Assembly (NCBI GenBank): GCA_964486935.1
Contig: CAZAPG010000026.1
Span: 23,540-87,539 of the forward strand
Length of the DNA stretch: 64,000 nucleotides
Direction of reading: 5' to 3'
Origin: CAZAPG01 sp964486935
Lineage (GTDB): Bacteria; Chloroflexota; Anaerolineae; 4572-78; J111
Shown: piece by piece, positions 25,665-34,216 of the stretch
Layout: each line of letters starts with the position of its first letter
How positions within the stretch are numbered: position 1 is the stretch's first letter
The notes under the pieces: generated by a model
The model's database searches: none
Told to the model about the DNA's origin: nothing
The model's input: only the letters and a program-made list of their open reading frames with translations
Position numbers and translations under genes: made by a program

Positions 25665-25736
25665 ATGAAAAAGTATACGAAACCGTCTTTGAAAAAGCAT
25701 GCTGAACTGAAATCAGTAACTTTCAGCTCCCACTAA
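25665..25736 (+). CDS. 23-codon peptide, lasso-leader-like (copy 1)
   Basis: Tiny gene starting MKKYTKPSLKKHAELK and ending TFSSH. It has a Shine-Dalgarno (GGAAGGGAG) 8 nt before the ATG. Residues Tyr4, Pro7, Leu9, Ala13 and Thr19 fall exactly on the spacing of the lasso-peptide leader motif YxxPxLxxxGxxxxxT, with Ala in the Gly position. Only four residues follow the Thr, so there is no room for a normal lasso core. The near-identical copy 30 nt downstream differs mainly at synonymous positions, strong evidence that it is translated. An in-frame ATG at 25644 would add seven residues but would lie on the Shine-Dalgarno. Confidence 0.78.
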   Translation: MKKYTKPSLKKHAELKSVTFSSH

Positions 25737-25766
25737 ACCTGATAACAGAAAAAGGAGACTTGAATA

Positions 25767-25838
25767 ATGAAAAAATATAACAAGCCAACCTTGAAAAAGC
25801 ATGCTGAATTGAAATCGGTGACTTTCAGCTCCCACTAA
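25767..25838 (+). CDS. 23-codon peptide, lasso-leader-like (copy 2)
   Basis: Second copy, starting MKKYNKPTLKKHAELK and ending TFSSH, with AAGGAGA about 9 nt before the ATG. Against copy 1 only two residues change (Thr5 to Asn, Ser8 to Thr), while at least six codons change synonymously (Lys3, Lys6, Pro7, Leu15, Ser17, Val18). The motif residues Tyr4, Pro7, Leu9, Thr19 and the whole C-terminal stretch from Leu9 on are identical, so selection acts on the peptide. It may be a RiPP precursor, a leader acting in trans or a signalling peptide; the product is unknown. Confidence 0.78.
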   Translation: MKKYNKPTLKKHAELKSVTFSSH

Positions 25839-25858
25839 AGTTTTACCGGGCTAATGGC

Positions 25859-25891
25859 TTGAGCTAACGTGACGTGATACGGTTGGCTCAA
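25859..25891 (+). other. Imperfect hairpin between peptide gene and nucleotidyltransferase gene
   Basis: TTGAGCTAAC (25859-25868) and GTTGGCTCAA (25882-25891) pair with one mismatch; flanking GGGC and GCCC could extend it. A TATAAT lies at 25954-25959 with no good -35. Confidence 0.4.
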
Positions 25892-25974
25892 CCTGGCCCA
25901 AAATGTTGTTTTAACCAAAGGTAGCGCGCCTTTTTTAAGTTGATGTTTGTGATTATAATTGCTGTTGAGAATAT

Positions 25975-27162
25975 TTGCAATTGCCCCATCTCGAAAATAA
26001 TATACTCACTATAGAATATATCATTCGCTTATTGGTCAATTCTGCGCCGCCGGCTCCAATTACCAATTTAGACACGGAAACGTGGGATGATATCGCCATC
26101 ACCGCCATTGCCCTGGGGCTGGCTCCGCTGCTGCATTGGCGGCTCGAACCGTCTAGCCTCAACCCGCCGCCATTGACCCTGGCCAAGCTGGGAGTCACCC
26201 GGCAGGCGCACGCCAAACGCAACGCCGCCATTGCCGAACAGCTTGCCGAAATTCTGGCGGCCTGCGCCAGGCAAAATATCCCGGTGATGGTCTTGAAAGG
26301 GGCGGTTCTGGCCCCCCTGGCCTACCCCCACCCAGCCCTGCGCCCGATGAACGATATCGACCTGCTGTTCCAGCCGGATGATGTGCCCCGGGTGGGCGCG
26401 CTGCTGGAAGGTTTGGGCTACCGGGGTAAATACAAGGATGCGTCGCAGGGGGCGGGCATCACCAAACATCTCACCACCTATCGCCGGGCGGGCAAGCCGG
26501 GGGCCACGCCCAACCCTTACCTCAGCGCCGCCGCAGACCGAACCGTGGAACCCCACGTTTCCCTGGAAGAATCCTGGTTTGGCCTGAAGGTTGATATTAC
26601 CCCCGGCGTCTGGCAGCGAGCCGTGGCCGTCAGCCTGCACGGTCAGCCGGCCAGCCGCCTGTCGGCCAGCGATATGCTGCTGCACCTGGCCGTACACGCC
26701 GCATTTCACGTCATTATGGGCGCGTCGGTTTTTGTGCAGCTTTATGATATTGGCCGCGTCATCCAGAGCTGGCCAGACGAACTGGACTGGAACCAGATGC
26801 TTGACTTAACCGGCCAGGCCGGCGCGCACCCCTTTGCCTATGCGGCTCTCTATTGGGCCAAAACCCTGTACCAGGCCCCCGTACCCGCCGGCCCGCTGCA
26901 ACAGCTCAAAGCCGCCTGCCCGTCCAACCTGGTTCATTATATCCACAGCCTTACGGCCAGCGGCCTGTTCAGGCGCACCCAGCAACCGCCCCTTAAAACC
27001 CTGGGGCAGCGGCTGAAAAAGGGGCTGGCCGACCGCCGCGAAACCGCCCGCTGGGCCGGTTCGCTGCGAGCCAGGTGGAGAATCTGGCAGACGGCGCTGG
27101 CTTTTTACAAAACCGATACCGCCAGCCTGCTGGTCGGCAGAAAACTCAAGGCCGAGGTGTGA
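25975..27162 (+). CDS. Nucleotidyltransferase-like family protein
   Basis: 395-aa cytoplasmic protein resembling the NTP_transf_5 family. Residues about 105-112 read VMVLKGAVLA and about 122-130 RPMNDIDLLF, the Lys-Gly and DxD motifs of the nucleotidyltransferase fold. The C-terminal two thirds is helical. Members of this family turn up both in lasso/RiPP clusters and in exopolysaccharide clusters, and this one lies between the twin peptide genes and a glycosyltransferase series. The TTG start is tentative, as no Shine-Dalgarno stands before it. Its stop overlaps the GTG of the next gene (GTGA), so the two are translationally coupled. Confidence 0.72.
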   Translation: MQLPHLENNILTIEYIIRLLVNSAPPAPITNLDTETWDDIAITAIALGLAPLLHWRLEPSSLNPPPLTLAKLGVTRQAHAKRNAAIAEQLAEILAACARQNIPVMVLKGAVLAPLAYPHPALRPMNDIDLLFQPDDVPRVGALLEGLGYRGKYKDASQGAGITKHLTTYRRAGKPGATPNPYLSAAADRTVEPHVSLEESWFGLKVDITPGVWQRAVAVSLHGQPASRLSASDMLLHLAVHAAFHVIMGASVFVQLYDIGRVIQSWPDELDWNQMLDLTGQAGAHPFAYAALYWAKTLYQAPVPAGPLQQLKAACPSNLVHYIHSLTASGLFRRTQQPPLKTLGQRLKKGLADRRETARWAGSLRARWRIWQTALAFYKTDTASLLVGRKLKAEV

Positions 27163-28340
27163 CGCGCCTGGTTAAACTGGCCGCATGGCCGGTGGTCGCC
27201 ATCCTGCTTTTATTTACGGCCCGCCGTTGGCTCTTTATGCTGGCCGCCCTGCTGCCCGATGCCCGGCCCATCGCCGAATTCGAGCGTGCGCCGGCGGTGC
27301 TGTTGCTGGTTCCGGTTAGAAATGAGGCCGAGACGCTGCCGCAATTGGGCCGCGCGCTGGAAAAGCTGGCATATCCAACCGCCAGACTTACGGTTGTGTT
27401 CATTGATGATGGCTCAACCGATGGGAGCGAGGCCGAGCTGCGGCAGTTAACCGCCGGGCGACCCAACTGGCGCCTGCTCTCGCTGGCGCGGAATGTGGGC
27501 AAGGCCCACGCGCTCAATACCGCTCTGGCCCGTTTCCCGCAGGGTGAAATCATCGCCATTTATGACGCCGACGAGCGCCCCCAACCCGACGCCCTGCGCC
27601 GGTTGGTGCGCCCCCTGTCCGACCCGCGGGTGGGCGGCGTCAGTGGCCGGCGGGCCGTGAGCAACAGCCTGGCCGGCCCGGTGGCTGGGTACACCACTTT
27701 TGAAGGTCTGGTTCATCAACTGGTTACCATGCGGGCCAAAGACCGGCTGAGTTTGGCTCCGGCCATTCTGGGCGCCAACTGCGCCTATCGCCGGGCGGCT
27801 TTAGAGCAGGTCGGCGGCTTCAGGCCCGGCGCGCTGCTGGAAGACAGCGACCTGACGCTCAAGCTGGCGCGAGCCGGCTGGCAAATCCGTTTTGCGCCGC
27901 AGGCGGTCAGCTACCACCGCGTGCCGGAAACCGTGCCGGGTTACTGGCGGCAGCATACCCGCTGGGCCAGAGGCTTTAACGAGGTAGCCAGAGAGCAGGC
28001 CGGTTCCCTGCTGTTTGACCCGCAGTTGGCCTGGCCGCTGCGTCTGGAACTGCTGACATTTTCGCTGGGATACCTGGACCGGCTGGCGCTGCTGGCCGGG
28101 TTGGGCCTGATGTTACTTAAAATACGTGTCGCGGCCATTATAGTTGGGGTCAGCCTGCTGACTCCGCTGCTGCAAACAATGGTCGCGCTGAGAATTGCCC
28201 GGGCGCCGGCGGCCCTTTGGCGGCGACTCGTCTGGCTGCCCGTTTTTTTTGCGCTCGATATCGCGATGGCCGCCGCCGGCTTTTGGGATACCCTGCGTCG
28301 CGCTCCCCAAATCTGGGAGGAGCGGCGACAGAGAAAATAA
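27159..28340 (+). CDS. Processive-type family 2 glycosyltransferase
   Basis: Membrane-anchored GT2 enzyme of 393 aa. An N-terminal helix is followed by the GT-A domain: DDGSTDGSEAEL (nucleotide binding), YDADERPQPDAL (metal-binding DxD type), LEDSDLTLKLARAG (catalytic ED) and QHTRWARG (the QxxRW motif of processive enzymes). Three or four C-terminal helices complete a hyaluronan/cellulose-synthase-like layout, so it probably extends a polysaccharide while exporting it or acts on a lipid-linked sugar. The GTG start overlaps the preceding stop codon by 4 nt; a longer frame exists but would overlap further. Confidence 0.85.
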   Translation: MTRLVKLAAWPVVAILLLFTARRWLFMLAALLPDARPIAEFERAPAVLLLVPVRNEAETLPQLGRALEKLAYPTARLTVVFIDDGSTDGSEAELRQLTAGRPNWRLLSLARNVGKAHALNTALARFPQGEIIAIYDADERPQPDALRRLVRPLSDPRVGGVSGRRAVSNSLAGPVAGYTTFEGLVHQLVTMRAKDRLSLAPAILGANCAYRRAALEQVGGFRPGALLEDSDLTLKLARAGWQIRFAPQAVSYHRVPETVPGYWRQHTRWARGFNEVAREQAGSLLFDPQLAWPLRLELLTFSLGYLDRLALLAGLGLMLLKIRVAAIIVGVSLLTPLLQTMVALRIARAPAALWRRLVWLPVFFALDIAMAAAGFWDTLRRAPQIWEERRQRK

Positions 28341-28368
28341 TTGTTGACCAGCAAGGTGAGTTAACCAA

Positions 28369-29418
28369 GTGACCCACACACCTTTTCTATCCATCATCAT
28401 TCCGGTTTACAACGGCGGCGCGGCCTTCAAACGCTGCCTCGACGCCATTCGTCAATCCACCTTTGGCGGTTGGGAGCTGGTTGTCGTCGACGACGGCTCC
28501 ACCGATGGTTCCGACAGCCTGGCCCGCGAGTGTGGGGCCAGACTGTTTGCCACCGACGGGCGGCGGGGACCGGCGGCGGCGCGCAATATCGGCGCAAAAA
28601 TTGCCAGGGGCAGCTATCTCTTTTTTATTGATGCGGATTGCGAGATTCAACCGGACACCCTGGCCAACATTGCCCGGATTTTTCAGGCCGACCCCGCGCT
28701 GGATGCCCTCTTTGGCTCCTACGACGACGCGCCCGGCGCGGCCGGCTTTATCGCCCAGTACAAAAACCTGTTTCATCATTACGTTCACCAACACGGCAAT
28801 GAGGTTGCATCGACCTTTTGGACCGGCTGCGGGGCCATCAAACGCGCCCGTTTTTTGGAACTGGGTGGCTTTGATTTGCAGCGTTATCAGCGCCCTTCAA
28901 TTGAAGATATTGAGCTGGGCTACCGGCTCAAACGGGCCGGCGGGCGTATCCGGCTGGCCAAACAGATCCAGGTCAAACATCTCAAGGCCTGGAGCCTGTG
29001 GACCCTGCTCAAATCTGATATCTTTGACCGGGGCATCCCCTGGACGCAACTGATTTTGCGCGACAAGGTTTTTACCGGCGACCTGAATCTGCAAACCCAC
29101 AACCGGGTGAGTGTGGTGGCCGTCTACGGCCTGCTGCTGGCGCTGGCAATTGGCCTGTTGCAGCCGCAGAGTTTGTGGATTGCCTTGGGTCTGGCGCTGC
29201 TGCTGCTGTGGCTGAATTTCGACCTGTACCGCTTTTTTTATCAAAAGCGCGGTTTGGCCTTTACCCTGCGGGTCATCCCGCTGCACTGGCTGTACTACAT
29301 TTATAACGCGGTGTCATTTGGTTGCGGCCTGCTGCTGTACTGGCAGCAAAAACTCAGCGCCCGCGCAATCCCCACCCCCGAACCCTTGACCGACGGAGTC
29401 GAGTCGGATGGGGCTTGA
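28369..29418 (+). CDS. Family 2 glycosyltransferase with C-terminal membrane helices
   Basis: 349-aa GT2 enzyme starting MTHTPFLSIIIPVYNGG. VVDDGSTDGSDSLA and FFIDADCEIQPDTL supply the nucleotide and metal sites; SIEDIELGYRLKRAG holds the catalytic acidic residue. Two or three hydrophobic segments near the end (residues about 245-320) anchor it. GTG start. It overlaps the next gene by 11 nt, so it is part of the same operon. It probably adds a sugar to a lipid-linked intermediate. Confidence 0.87.
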   Translation: MTHTPFLSIIIPVYNGGAAFKRCLDAIRQSTFGGWELVVVDDGSTDGSDSLARECGARLFATDGRRGPAAARNIGAKIARGSYLFFIDADCEIQPDTLANIARIFQADPALDALFGSYDDAPGAAGFIAQYKNLFHHYVHQHGNEVASTFWTGCGAIKRARFLELGGFDLQRYQRPSIEDIELGYRLKRAGGRIRLAKQIQVKHLKAWSLWTLLKSDIFDRGIPWTQLILRDKVFTGDLNLQTHNRVSVVAVYGLLLALAIGLLQPQSLWIALGLALLLLWLNFDLYRFFYQKRGLAFTLRVIPLHWLYYIYNAVSFGCGLLLYWQQKLSARAIPTPEPLTDGVESDGA

Positions 29419-31837
29419 CACCAGGGCGGCCCATTGGACGGCCAGGCTTCAAAACCCAATCGCCCGCCTCTGGCAGGCGCTCAGAACCGGCCGGCCCGGC
29501 TGGACCGCGCTGGCGGGGGTGCTGGTTCTGGCGCTGTACCTGGCTCTGGTGCCGTTCATCAATCGCACCTGGCGGGCCACCGGCGATGAGCCGCACTACC
29601 TGCTGGCCGCTCACTCGCTGGTAACTGACGGCGACCTTGACCTGACCAACAACTATGACAATTTTGATTATCTGGACTTTTACTTCAGCAAAGACATCAA
29701 CCGCCAGATTGTTACCAACCGGGCCGGCCAGCAGATTCTCAACCACCAGTTGGCCCTGCCGCTGCTAATTACCCCGGCTTATGCGCTGGGGGGGCGCTGG
29801 GGGGTGCTGGTGTTTCAGGCCATTCTGGGTGGGCTGCTGGCGATGCTGACCTACCGGCTGGCCTTGCACGTCAGCCGCAGTGAAGCCGCCGCGCTGCTGG
29901 GCACGCTGCTGGTGATGGTCAGCCCGCCGCTGCTGATGTACCATTATCTGGTTTACCCGGAATTGGCCGGCGCGCTGCTGGCAACGCTGGTACTGTATTA
30001 CGCCGTAACCCGAAACCGTCCCACCCCGGCGGCTGTAGTGCTGGTTGTGGCCTCACTGCTGGCGCTGCCCTGGCTCAACCGGCGCTTTGTGCCGCTGGCC
30101 TTGCTGCTGGCGCTGCTGCTGCTGTGGGCCTGGCGACAGCCGCGCTATCTAAATCCCGGCCCGTACCGGCTGCGCCGCAACTGGTTTGACGCCGGCCGGC
30201 CAACCTGGCCCGCCGTGCTGAGCCTCATTGCTGCCGGCCTGTCGATTGGTTGGTTGTTGTGGTTCAACAGCCAGTTCAGCCAGCCGGCGCGCATTGATAT
30301 TCTGGTCCCGGAAAATGTGCTGGCCCTGTGGCACCGGCTGGGCCGGGGCATCGGCTGGCTGGTTGACCAGCAGCGCGGCCTCTTTATTTTTGGGCCGGTA
30401 TATATTCTGGCGCTGTGGGGCTTGCCGTGGTTACTTCAAAATAGCTGGCGAGAGCGCAGCCGCCACTGGTTTGTGCTGGTGCCCTTTGCCCTTTCGCTGG
30501 GGGTAACGGTTGTGGCGGGAGGTTACTGGGTTCCGTGGGAGCTGGGGCCGCGCTATCTGGTGGTTGGCTTGCCGGCGCTGACCTCGCTGCTGGCGCTGGC
30601 CTGGCGGCAGCACAGCCGCCGCCTGATCTGGACCGGATTGGCTGTGACCCTGGCCGGATTGAGTGTGGCCAACACTCTGGTCATCATCAAAAATCCTGAA
30701 ATGCCCTATAAATCATCGCTGCCGCTTTATTATGGCCAGCGGCTGAACCTGCCCCTGACCGAATGGCTGCCCGACCTGGCCGGCTATGCCCGCGTTTATG
30801 CCGCCGACGCCGACCCGCAGAAAAATCGGGTGATAGATGATAACGGCGCGCCGGCCTGGTTTGCCGAGGCCGGCCGGTCGCAAAATCTGGCCCAGTCGCC
30901 GCCGCTGCACCAGCTTCCATCCGGCCACTACCGGCTAACCTGGCCGCTGCGCATCGAGCCGGGACTGCCCCCGGAGACAAAGCTGATGCGTATTTCGGCC
31001 AATTTTCTGGGTGGGGGTCAGCTTTTTAACCGGGTGATCACCGCCGCCGACCTGCCGGACGACGGCCAATATGGCGCGTTGACCTACTCATTCATTAACA
31101 CTAACGCCGACCGCTGGCGCACGCCCCTTGTTTTTTACGCGGTTACCACCGGCGCCAGCGGCATCCGTGGCCGCGATATTGTTTTTACGCCCGACCCGTG
31201 GTTTGCCTGGGGACTGCCCTACCTTTACCTGGCTCTGCTGAGTGTCGCCGCCGGGCTGGCCTGGTATCGCACTGGCCGGGCCAGGCGGGTGGGGCTGGCG
31301 GCGGCCTGGCTGCCTTTGCCGCGTCTGCCTCGCGCTGTTGGCTGGGGGCTGCTGCTGGTGCTGCCCCTGGCTGGCGGCGGCTGGCTGCTCCATCAAAACA
31401 ACCAGACGACCCGCACCTATGATGTCAGCCAGCTATACCACTTGGCGGGCCGGGCCATCACCGACCCGGACGCGCTTAATGGTCGGGCCTGGCTGGTTGA
31501 CCCGCAGGTGGACCCGCCGCAAAAAGCCACGCACGGCCCGTTTGATATCTATGACGCCGGCCACTACCGGGTTACCTTTCGGCTGAAGTTGCCGGAGCCG
31601 GTTGATGCCCAGCAGGAGATTGTCCGGTTGCAGGTGAACGCGACCGCCAATCTGGACACCCTGCTGACCCAATCCATCCGGGCCGGCCATTTTATCCGGC
31701 CCAATCTCTACCACGACATGGTGGTGACCATTACCAACCCGCGCCGTCAGGCCCTGAGCTTCGAGGTGCATTATCTGGGGGTCGCGCCTGTAATCATTGA
31801 TAGCGTGTCTATTGAAAAAATAGATGACAGCCCGTAA
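29408..31837 (+). CDS. Large GT-C type membrane glycosyltransferase
   Basis: 809-aa polytopic protein. The first extracytoplasmic loop carries RATGDEPHYLLAAHSLV, the Asp-Glu position of GT-C enzymes, followed by about 11 helices. The last ~350 residues include a soluble domain, one more helix pair (near 600-660) and a final beta-rich domain. It matches the layout of the protein at 8020-10452, and the two are probably distant paralogues. It starts 11 nt inside the preceding gene. The sugar and acceptor are not known. Confidence 0.75.
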   Translation: MGLDTRAAHWTARLQNPIARLWQALRTGRPGWTALAGVLVLALYLALVPFINRTWRATGDEPHYLLAAHSLVTDGDLDLTNNYDNFDYLDFYFSKDINRQIVTNRAGQQILNHQLALPLLITPAYALGGRWGVLVFQAILGGLLAMLTYRLALHVSRSEAAALLGTLLVMVSPPLLMYHYLVYPELAGALLATLVLYYAVTRNRPTPAAVVLVVASLLALPWLNRRFVPLALLLALLLLWAWRQPRYLNPGPYRLRRNWFDAGRPTWPAVLSLIAAGLSIGWLLWFNSQFSQPARIDILVPENVLALWHRLGRGIGWLVDQQRGLFIFGPVYILALWGLPWLLQNSWRERSRHWFVLVPFALSLGVTVVAGGYWVPWELGPRYLVVGLPALTSLLALAWRQHSRRLIWTGLAVTLAGLSVANTLVIIKNPEMPYKSSLPLYYGQRLNLPLTEWLPDLAGYARVYAADADPQKNRVIDDNGAPAWFAEAGRSQNLAQSPPLHQLPSGHYRLTWPLRIEPGLPPETKLMRISANFLGGGQLFNRVITAADLPDDGQYGALTYSFINTNADRWRTPLVFYAVTTGASGIRGRDIVFTPDPWFAWGLPYLYLALLSVAAGLAWYRTGRARRVGLAAAWLPLPRLPRAVGWGLLLVLPLAGGGWLLHQNNQTTRTYDVSQLYHLAGRAITDPDALNGRAWLVDPQVDPPQKATHGPFDIYDAGHYRVTFRLKLPEPVDAQQEIVRLQVNATANLDTLLTQSIRAGHFIRPNLYHDMVVTITNPRRQALSFEVHYLGVAPVIIDSVSIEKIDDSP

Positions 31838-31853
31838 GCTGTGCGAGTAGTAA

Positions 31854-31921
31854 TTGGTAAATAGTAATTGTCGGGGATTTAATCAAACGCAATTTACCGC
31901 TTACTAATTACTATTTACCAA
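31854..31921. repeat. Heptamer-unit inverted repeat
   Basis: TTGGTAAATAGTAATT (31854-31869) and AATTACTATTTACCAA (31906-31921) are perfect 16-nt reverse complements. Each arm is built of 7-nt units (AGTAATT GGTAAAT AGTAATT; TTACTAA TTACTAT TTACCAA). No T-run; a 36-nt loop. Confidence 0.8.
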
Positions 31922-31947
31922 AAACCAACCTTTGAGGAATCAACATT

Positions 31948-33978
31948 TTGAAATTACACCGCCTTATTTCCTATACGTTAATGACCGCCGGCGCGGTAGT
32001 CGCTTCCGCCTCGCTGCTGAAGCGCCGGCAGTGGGAGCAGAGCAACATTTACGCCGCCATTATGCTGGATTGGGATGACGTACAGGCTGTGGCGACCCGC
32101 GCCGGCGGCGGCCCGCCCGATGATGAGTCTGTAGCCAGCCTGCTGCGCCATTACCGCGAGCACGGCGCAACCCACCTCGCCATCCCTGAACTGTCGATTG
32201 ACCGGTTGCTGGTCAAAGGTCAACTGAGCGTGACCCAGGGCAGCAGCACCCGGCGGCTCTATCTGCAGGCGCAGAGCGCCGCCCTGGCTGATTGGGTGGC
32301 CGCTGAACTGCAAAGCCGATTGCCGCATCTCGATGCCAGGCGGGGCAAGGGCAACATCATCTCGTTTAATGGCGATTTGCCCTCGGTGGGCGAGGTGGGG
32401 CTGGGTTTCGACCCCGCTCACGCCGAACTGGCCCGGCAGGCCCGGTTAGAGCCGGTGGCTCGCCCGATTGGCTACAGTTGGGTTCAGCCGGCGATGATTG
32501 ACCGCACCTTTGACCAGGCCGCCGCGCTGGGCTGCCGGATTGTGGCCGTGCAGGGCGCTCTCATCCCCGGCCACGAGTTCAAAATTCAGCACACCGTTGA
32601 GGCGATGCAGCGCAACCAGTTGACCTACGCCTACTTCAGCCAGAGCCGCCACCAGAAAGGCGACTGGTTTTTGGCCAAGCATCTGGCCCCGCGCGGGCTG
32701 GTCATTCTTTCTCACGAGTTTACGCCGCTGGAGCTGCTGGATGAAGATTGGCACACCGCCTCTTATCGCTGGGCCACCCTGGCCGTCGAGGCCGGGATAC
32801 GTCTCTGCTCCGTCCGATTCTTCAAAATTCTGCACGCCGCCGACCCGCTGGAGTCGATGGCGTATGTAGACACGCTGGCTGGCGCCTTGCGCCGCGCCGG
32901 GCTGACGCCCACAACCGCCGCGCCGGTCAACCTCTCGCCGCTTCAGTCGCGGCAGGACAAGCTCTCGCTGGCCTGCGTGGGTGTCAGCGCCGCCGGCGCG
33001 GCCGGGCTGGCCGCCGACCTGCTGCCCCTGCCCGACCATCTGAAATTGATGGGGGTGGCCGCCGGCGCCGCCGCTCTGGCCGGATTGCCCTTTGCCGGAA
33101 AAATTCCGCCGGGGCAAGGTCATCATCATCATCACCACCACGACCACGATCATCACGACCACAATCACCCCCACGATGACCATCATCACAGCCACGGCCC
33201 GGCCCCGGCCGCGACTGCCTACGCCCAAAAAGGACTGGCGCTGGCTGCAACCGTGGCCTTTCCCGCCGCGGCTGCCGCGCTCGGCCGGACGGAGCAGCCA
33301 CTGGAAGCGCTGGCGCACAGTGCCGCCGTCACGGCTGCGGGCGCCGCCGCCGTCGCTGCGACCACCATCGACACCGATTACCTGCTGGGTATCGAGGAAT
33401 ATCGCGGTTATAATCTGGATTGGCTGCTGCCGCTGGGTGTGGCCGCCGGTTCAGCCCTGCTATCCCGAAAGTCAACCCCGGCGAGGCGCTGGACTCTGCC
33501 GTTTATTCGCCCAAAGCCAGAACCAGATGTCCAAAATTCAACATTCGGCCGGCTGGCGCTGGGTGGCGTCGCTGTGGCGGCGCTGGCGAGTCTGGCCGGT
33601 CAATTGCCGCCCGACCTGCCGGCCAACCTGGACCGGGAGCACCGTCACGCTCACACCCACCACCTGTCGGTGTTTCAGCAGCAGGTGGGTGACTTGAAAC
33701 TGGCTCTCTCGCCGCGACCGCTGCGTAAGTGGGCGCTGCTGGCTCCGCTCGGCGCGCTCGGCGCCGCCCTTTTCAGTCAGCGGGGTCAATCAGCGCTGGC
33801 TACCGCCGCCCTGCTGGCCGGTACCGCCGGGCAGGTCGCTGCGCTGGCCGGCTTCCGTCACGGGCAGCGGCCGCTGCAAAAAACCGCGCAGGATCGCGCC
33901 CGTAGCTGGCTCATCGGCGCGGCGCTGGCCGGGGGGGTGTGGTTCATCAGTGCAATGCTGGGTTCAAAACGACGATGA
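31948..33978 (+). CDS. DUF5693-like membrane protein with His-rich loop
   Basis: 676 aa. After one N-terminal helix, residues about 28-330 resemble DUF5693 (AAIMLDWDDVQAVA, then HYREHGATHLAIPELSIDRL). The C-terminal half has about eight to ten hydrophobic stretches. Between them, residues about 391-412 form a His/Asp tract (14 or more His) that could bind zinc, nickel or copper. In other bacteria DUF5693 genes lie beside wall-polymer pyruvylation and polysaccharide genes, which fits the surrounding glycan island; the biochemical function is unknown. TTG start behind GAGGAAT. The combination of DUF5693 with a metal-binding tract is unusual. Confidence 0.65.
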   Translation: MKLHRLISYTLMTAGAVVASASLLKRRQWEQSNIYAAIMLDWDDVQAVATRAGGGPPDDESVASLLRHYREHGATHLAIPELSIDRLLVKGQLSVTQGSSTRRLYLQAQSAALADWVAAELQSRLPHLDARRGKGNIISFNGDLPSVGEVGLGFDPAHAELARQARLEPVARPIGYSWVQPAMIDRTFDQAAALGCRIVAVQGALIPGHEFKIQHTVEAMQRNQLTYAYFSQSRHQKGDWFLAKHLAPRGLVILSHEFTPLELLDEDWHTASYRWATLAVEAGIRLCSVRFFKILHAADPLESMAYVDTLAGALRRAGLTPTTAAPVNLSPLQSRQDKLSLACVGVSAAGAAGLAADLLPLPDHLKLMGVAAGAAALAGLPFAGKIPPGQGHHHHHHHDHDHHDHNHPHDDHHHSHGPAPAATAYAQKGLALAATVAFPAAAAALGRTEQPLEALAHSAAVTAAGAAAVAATTIDTDYLLGIEEYRGYNLDWLLPLGVAAGSALLSRKSTPARRWTLPFIRPKPEPDVQNSTFGRLALGGVAVAALASLAGQLPPDLPANLDREHRHAHTHHLSVFQQQVGDLKLALSPRPLRKWALLAPLGALGAALFSQRGQSALATAALLAGTAGQVAALAGFRHGQRPLQKTAQDRARSWLIGAALAGGVWFISAMLGSKRR

Positions 33979-34055
33979 TGACTTTGTGGTGGTGCGTAGT
34001 ATTTCATATGCCGTATTAAAAAGTCCGCAAAATACGCAATACAAACTGCCTTAAT

Positions 34056-34206
34056 AATGGTAGGAGTTACGCAGTTGATGTCATTTTGAGGAGCAAAGCG
34101 ACGAAAAATCCCTGAGACCTACGTTTGCAAGCTGCCATTGTAGGGATTCTTCGCTCCTATCGCCGCTCAGAATGACATTTTTTCCAACTGCCTAACTCCT
34201 AAATGG
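34056..34206. mobile_element. MITE of 141 bp with terminal inverted repeats and target duplication
   Basis: Ends TAGGAGTTACGCAGTTG (34061-34077) and CAACTGCCTAACTCCTA (34185-34201) are inverted repeats with one mismatch. The element is flanked by AATGG on both sides (34056-34060 and 34202-34206), a 5-bp target-site duplication. Internally TGTCATTTTGAGGAGCAAAG pairs with its counterpart near 34150-34178 to give a long hairpin. It encodes nothing and would need a transposase supplied elsewhere. Confidence 0.88.
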
Positions 34207-34216
34207 ATTGTAACAA

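Noticed and set aside
33118..33192. CAT/CAC repeat as a simple microsatellite
   Set aside because: Asp, Asn, Pro and Ser codons interrupt the tract and the reading frame continues intact, so it is treated as coding; expansion of a simple repeat is still possible as its origin.
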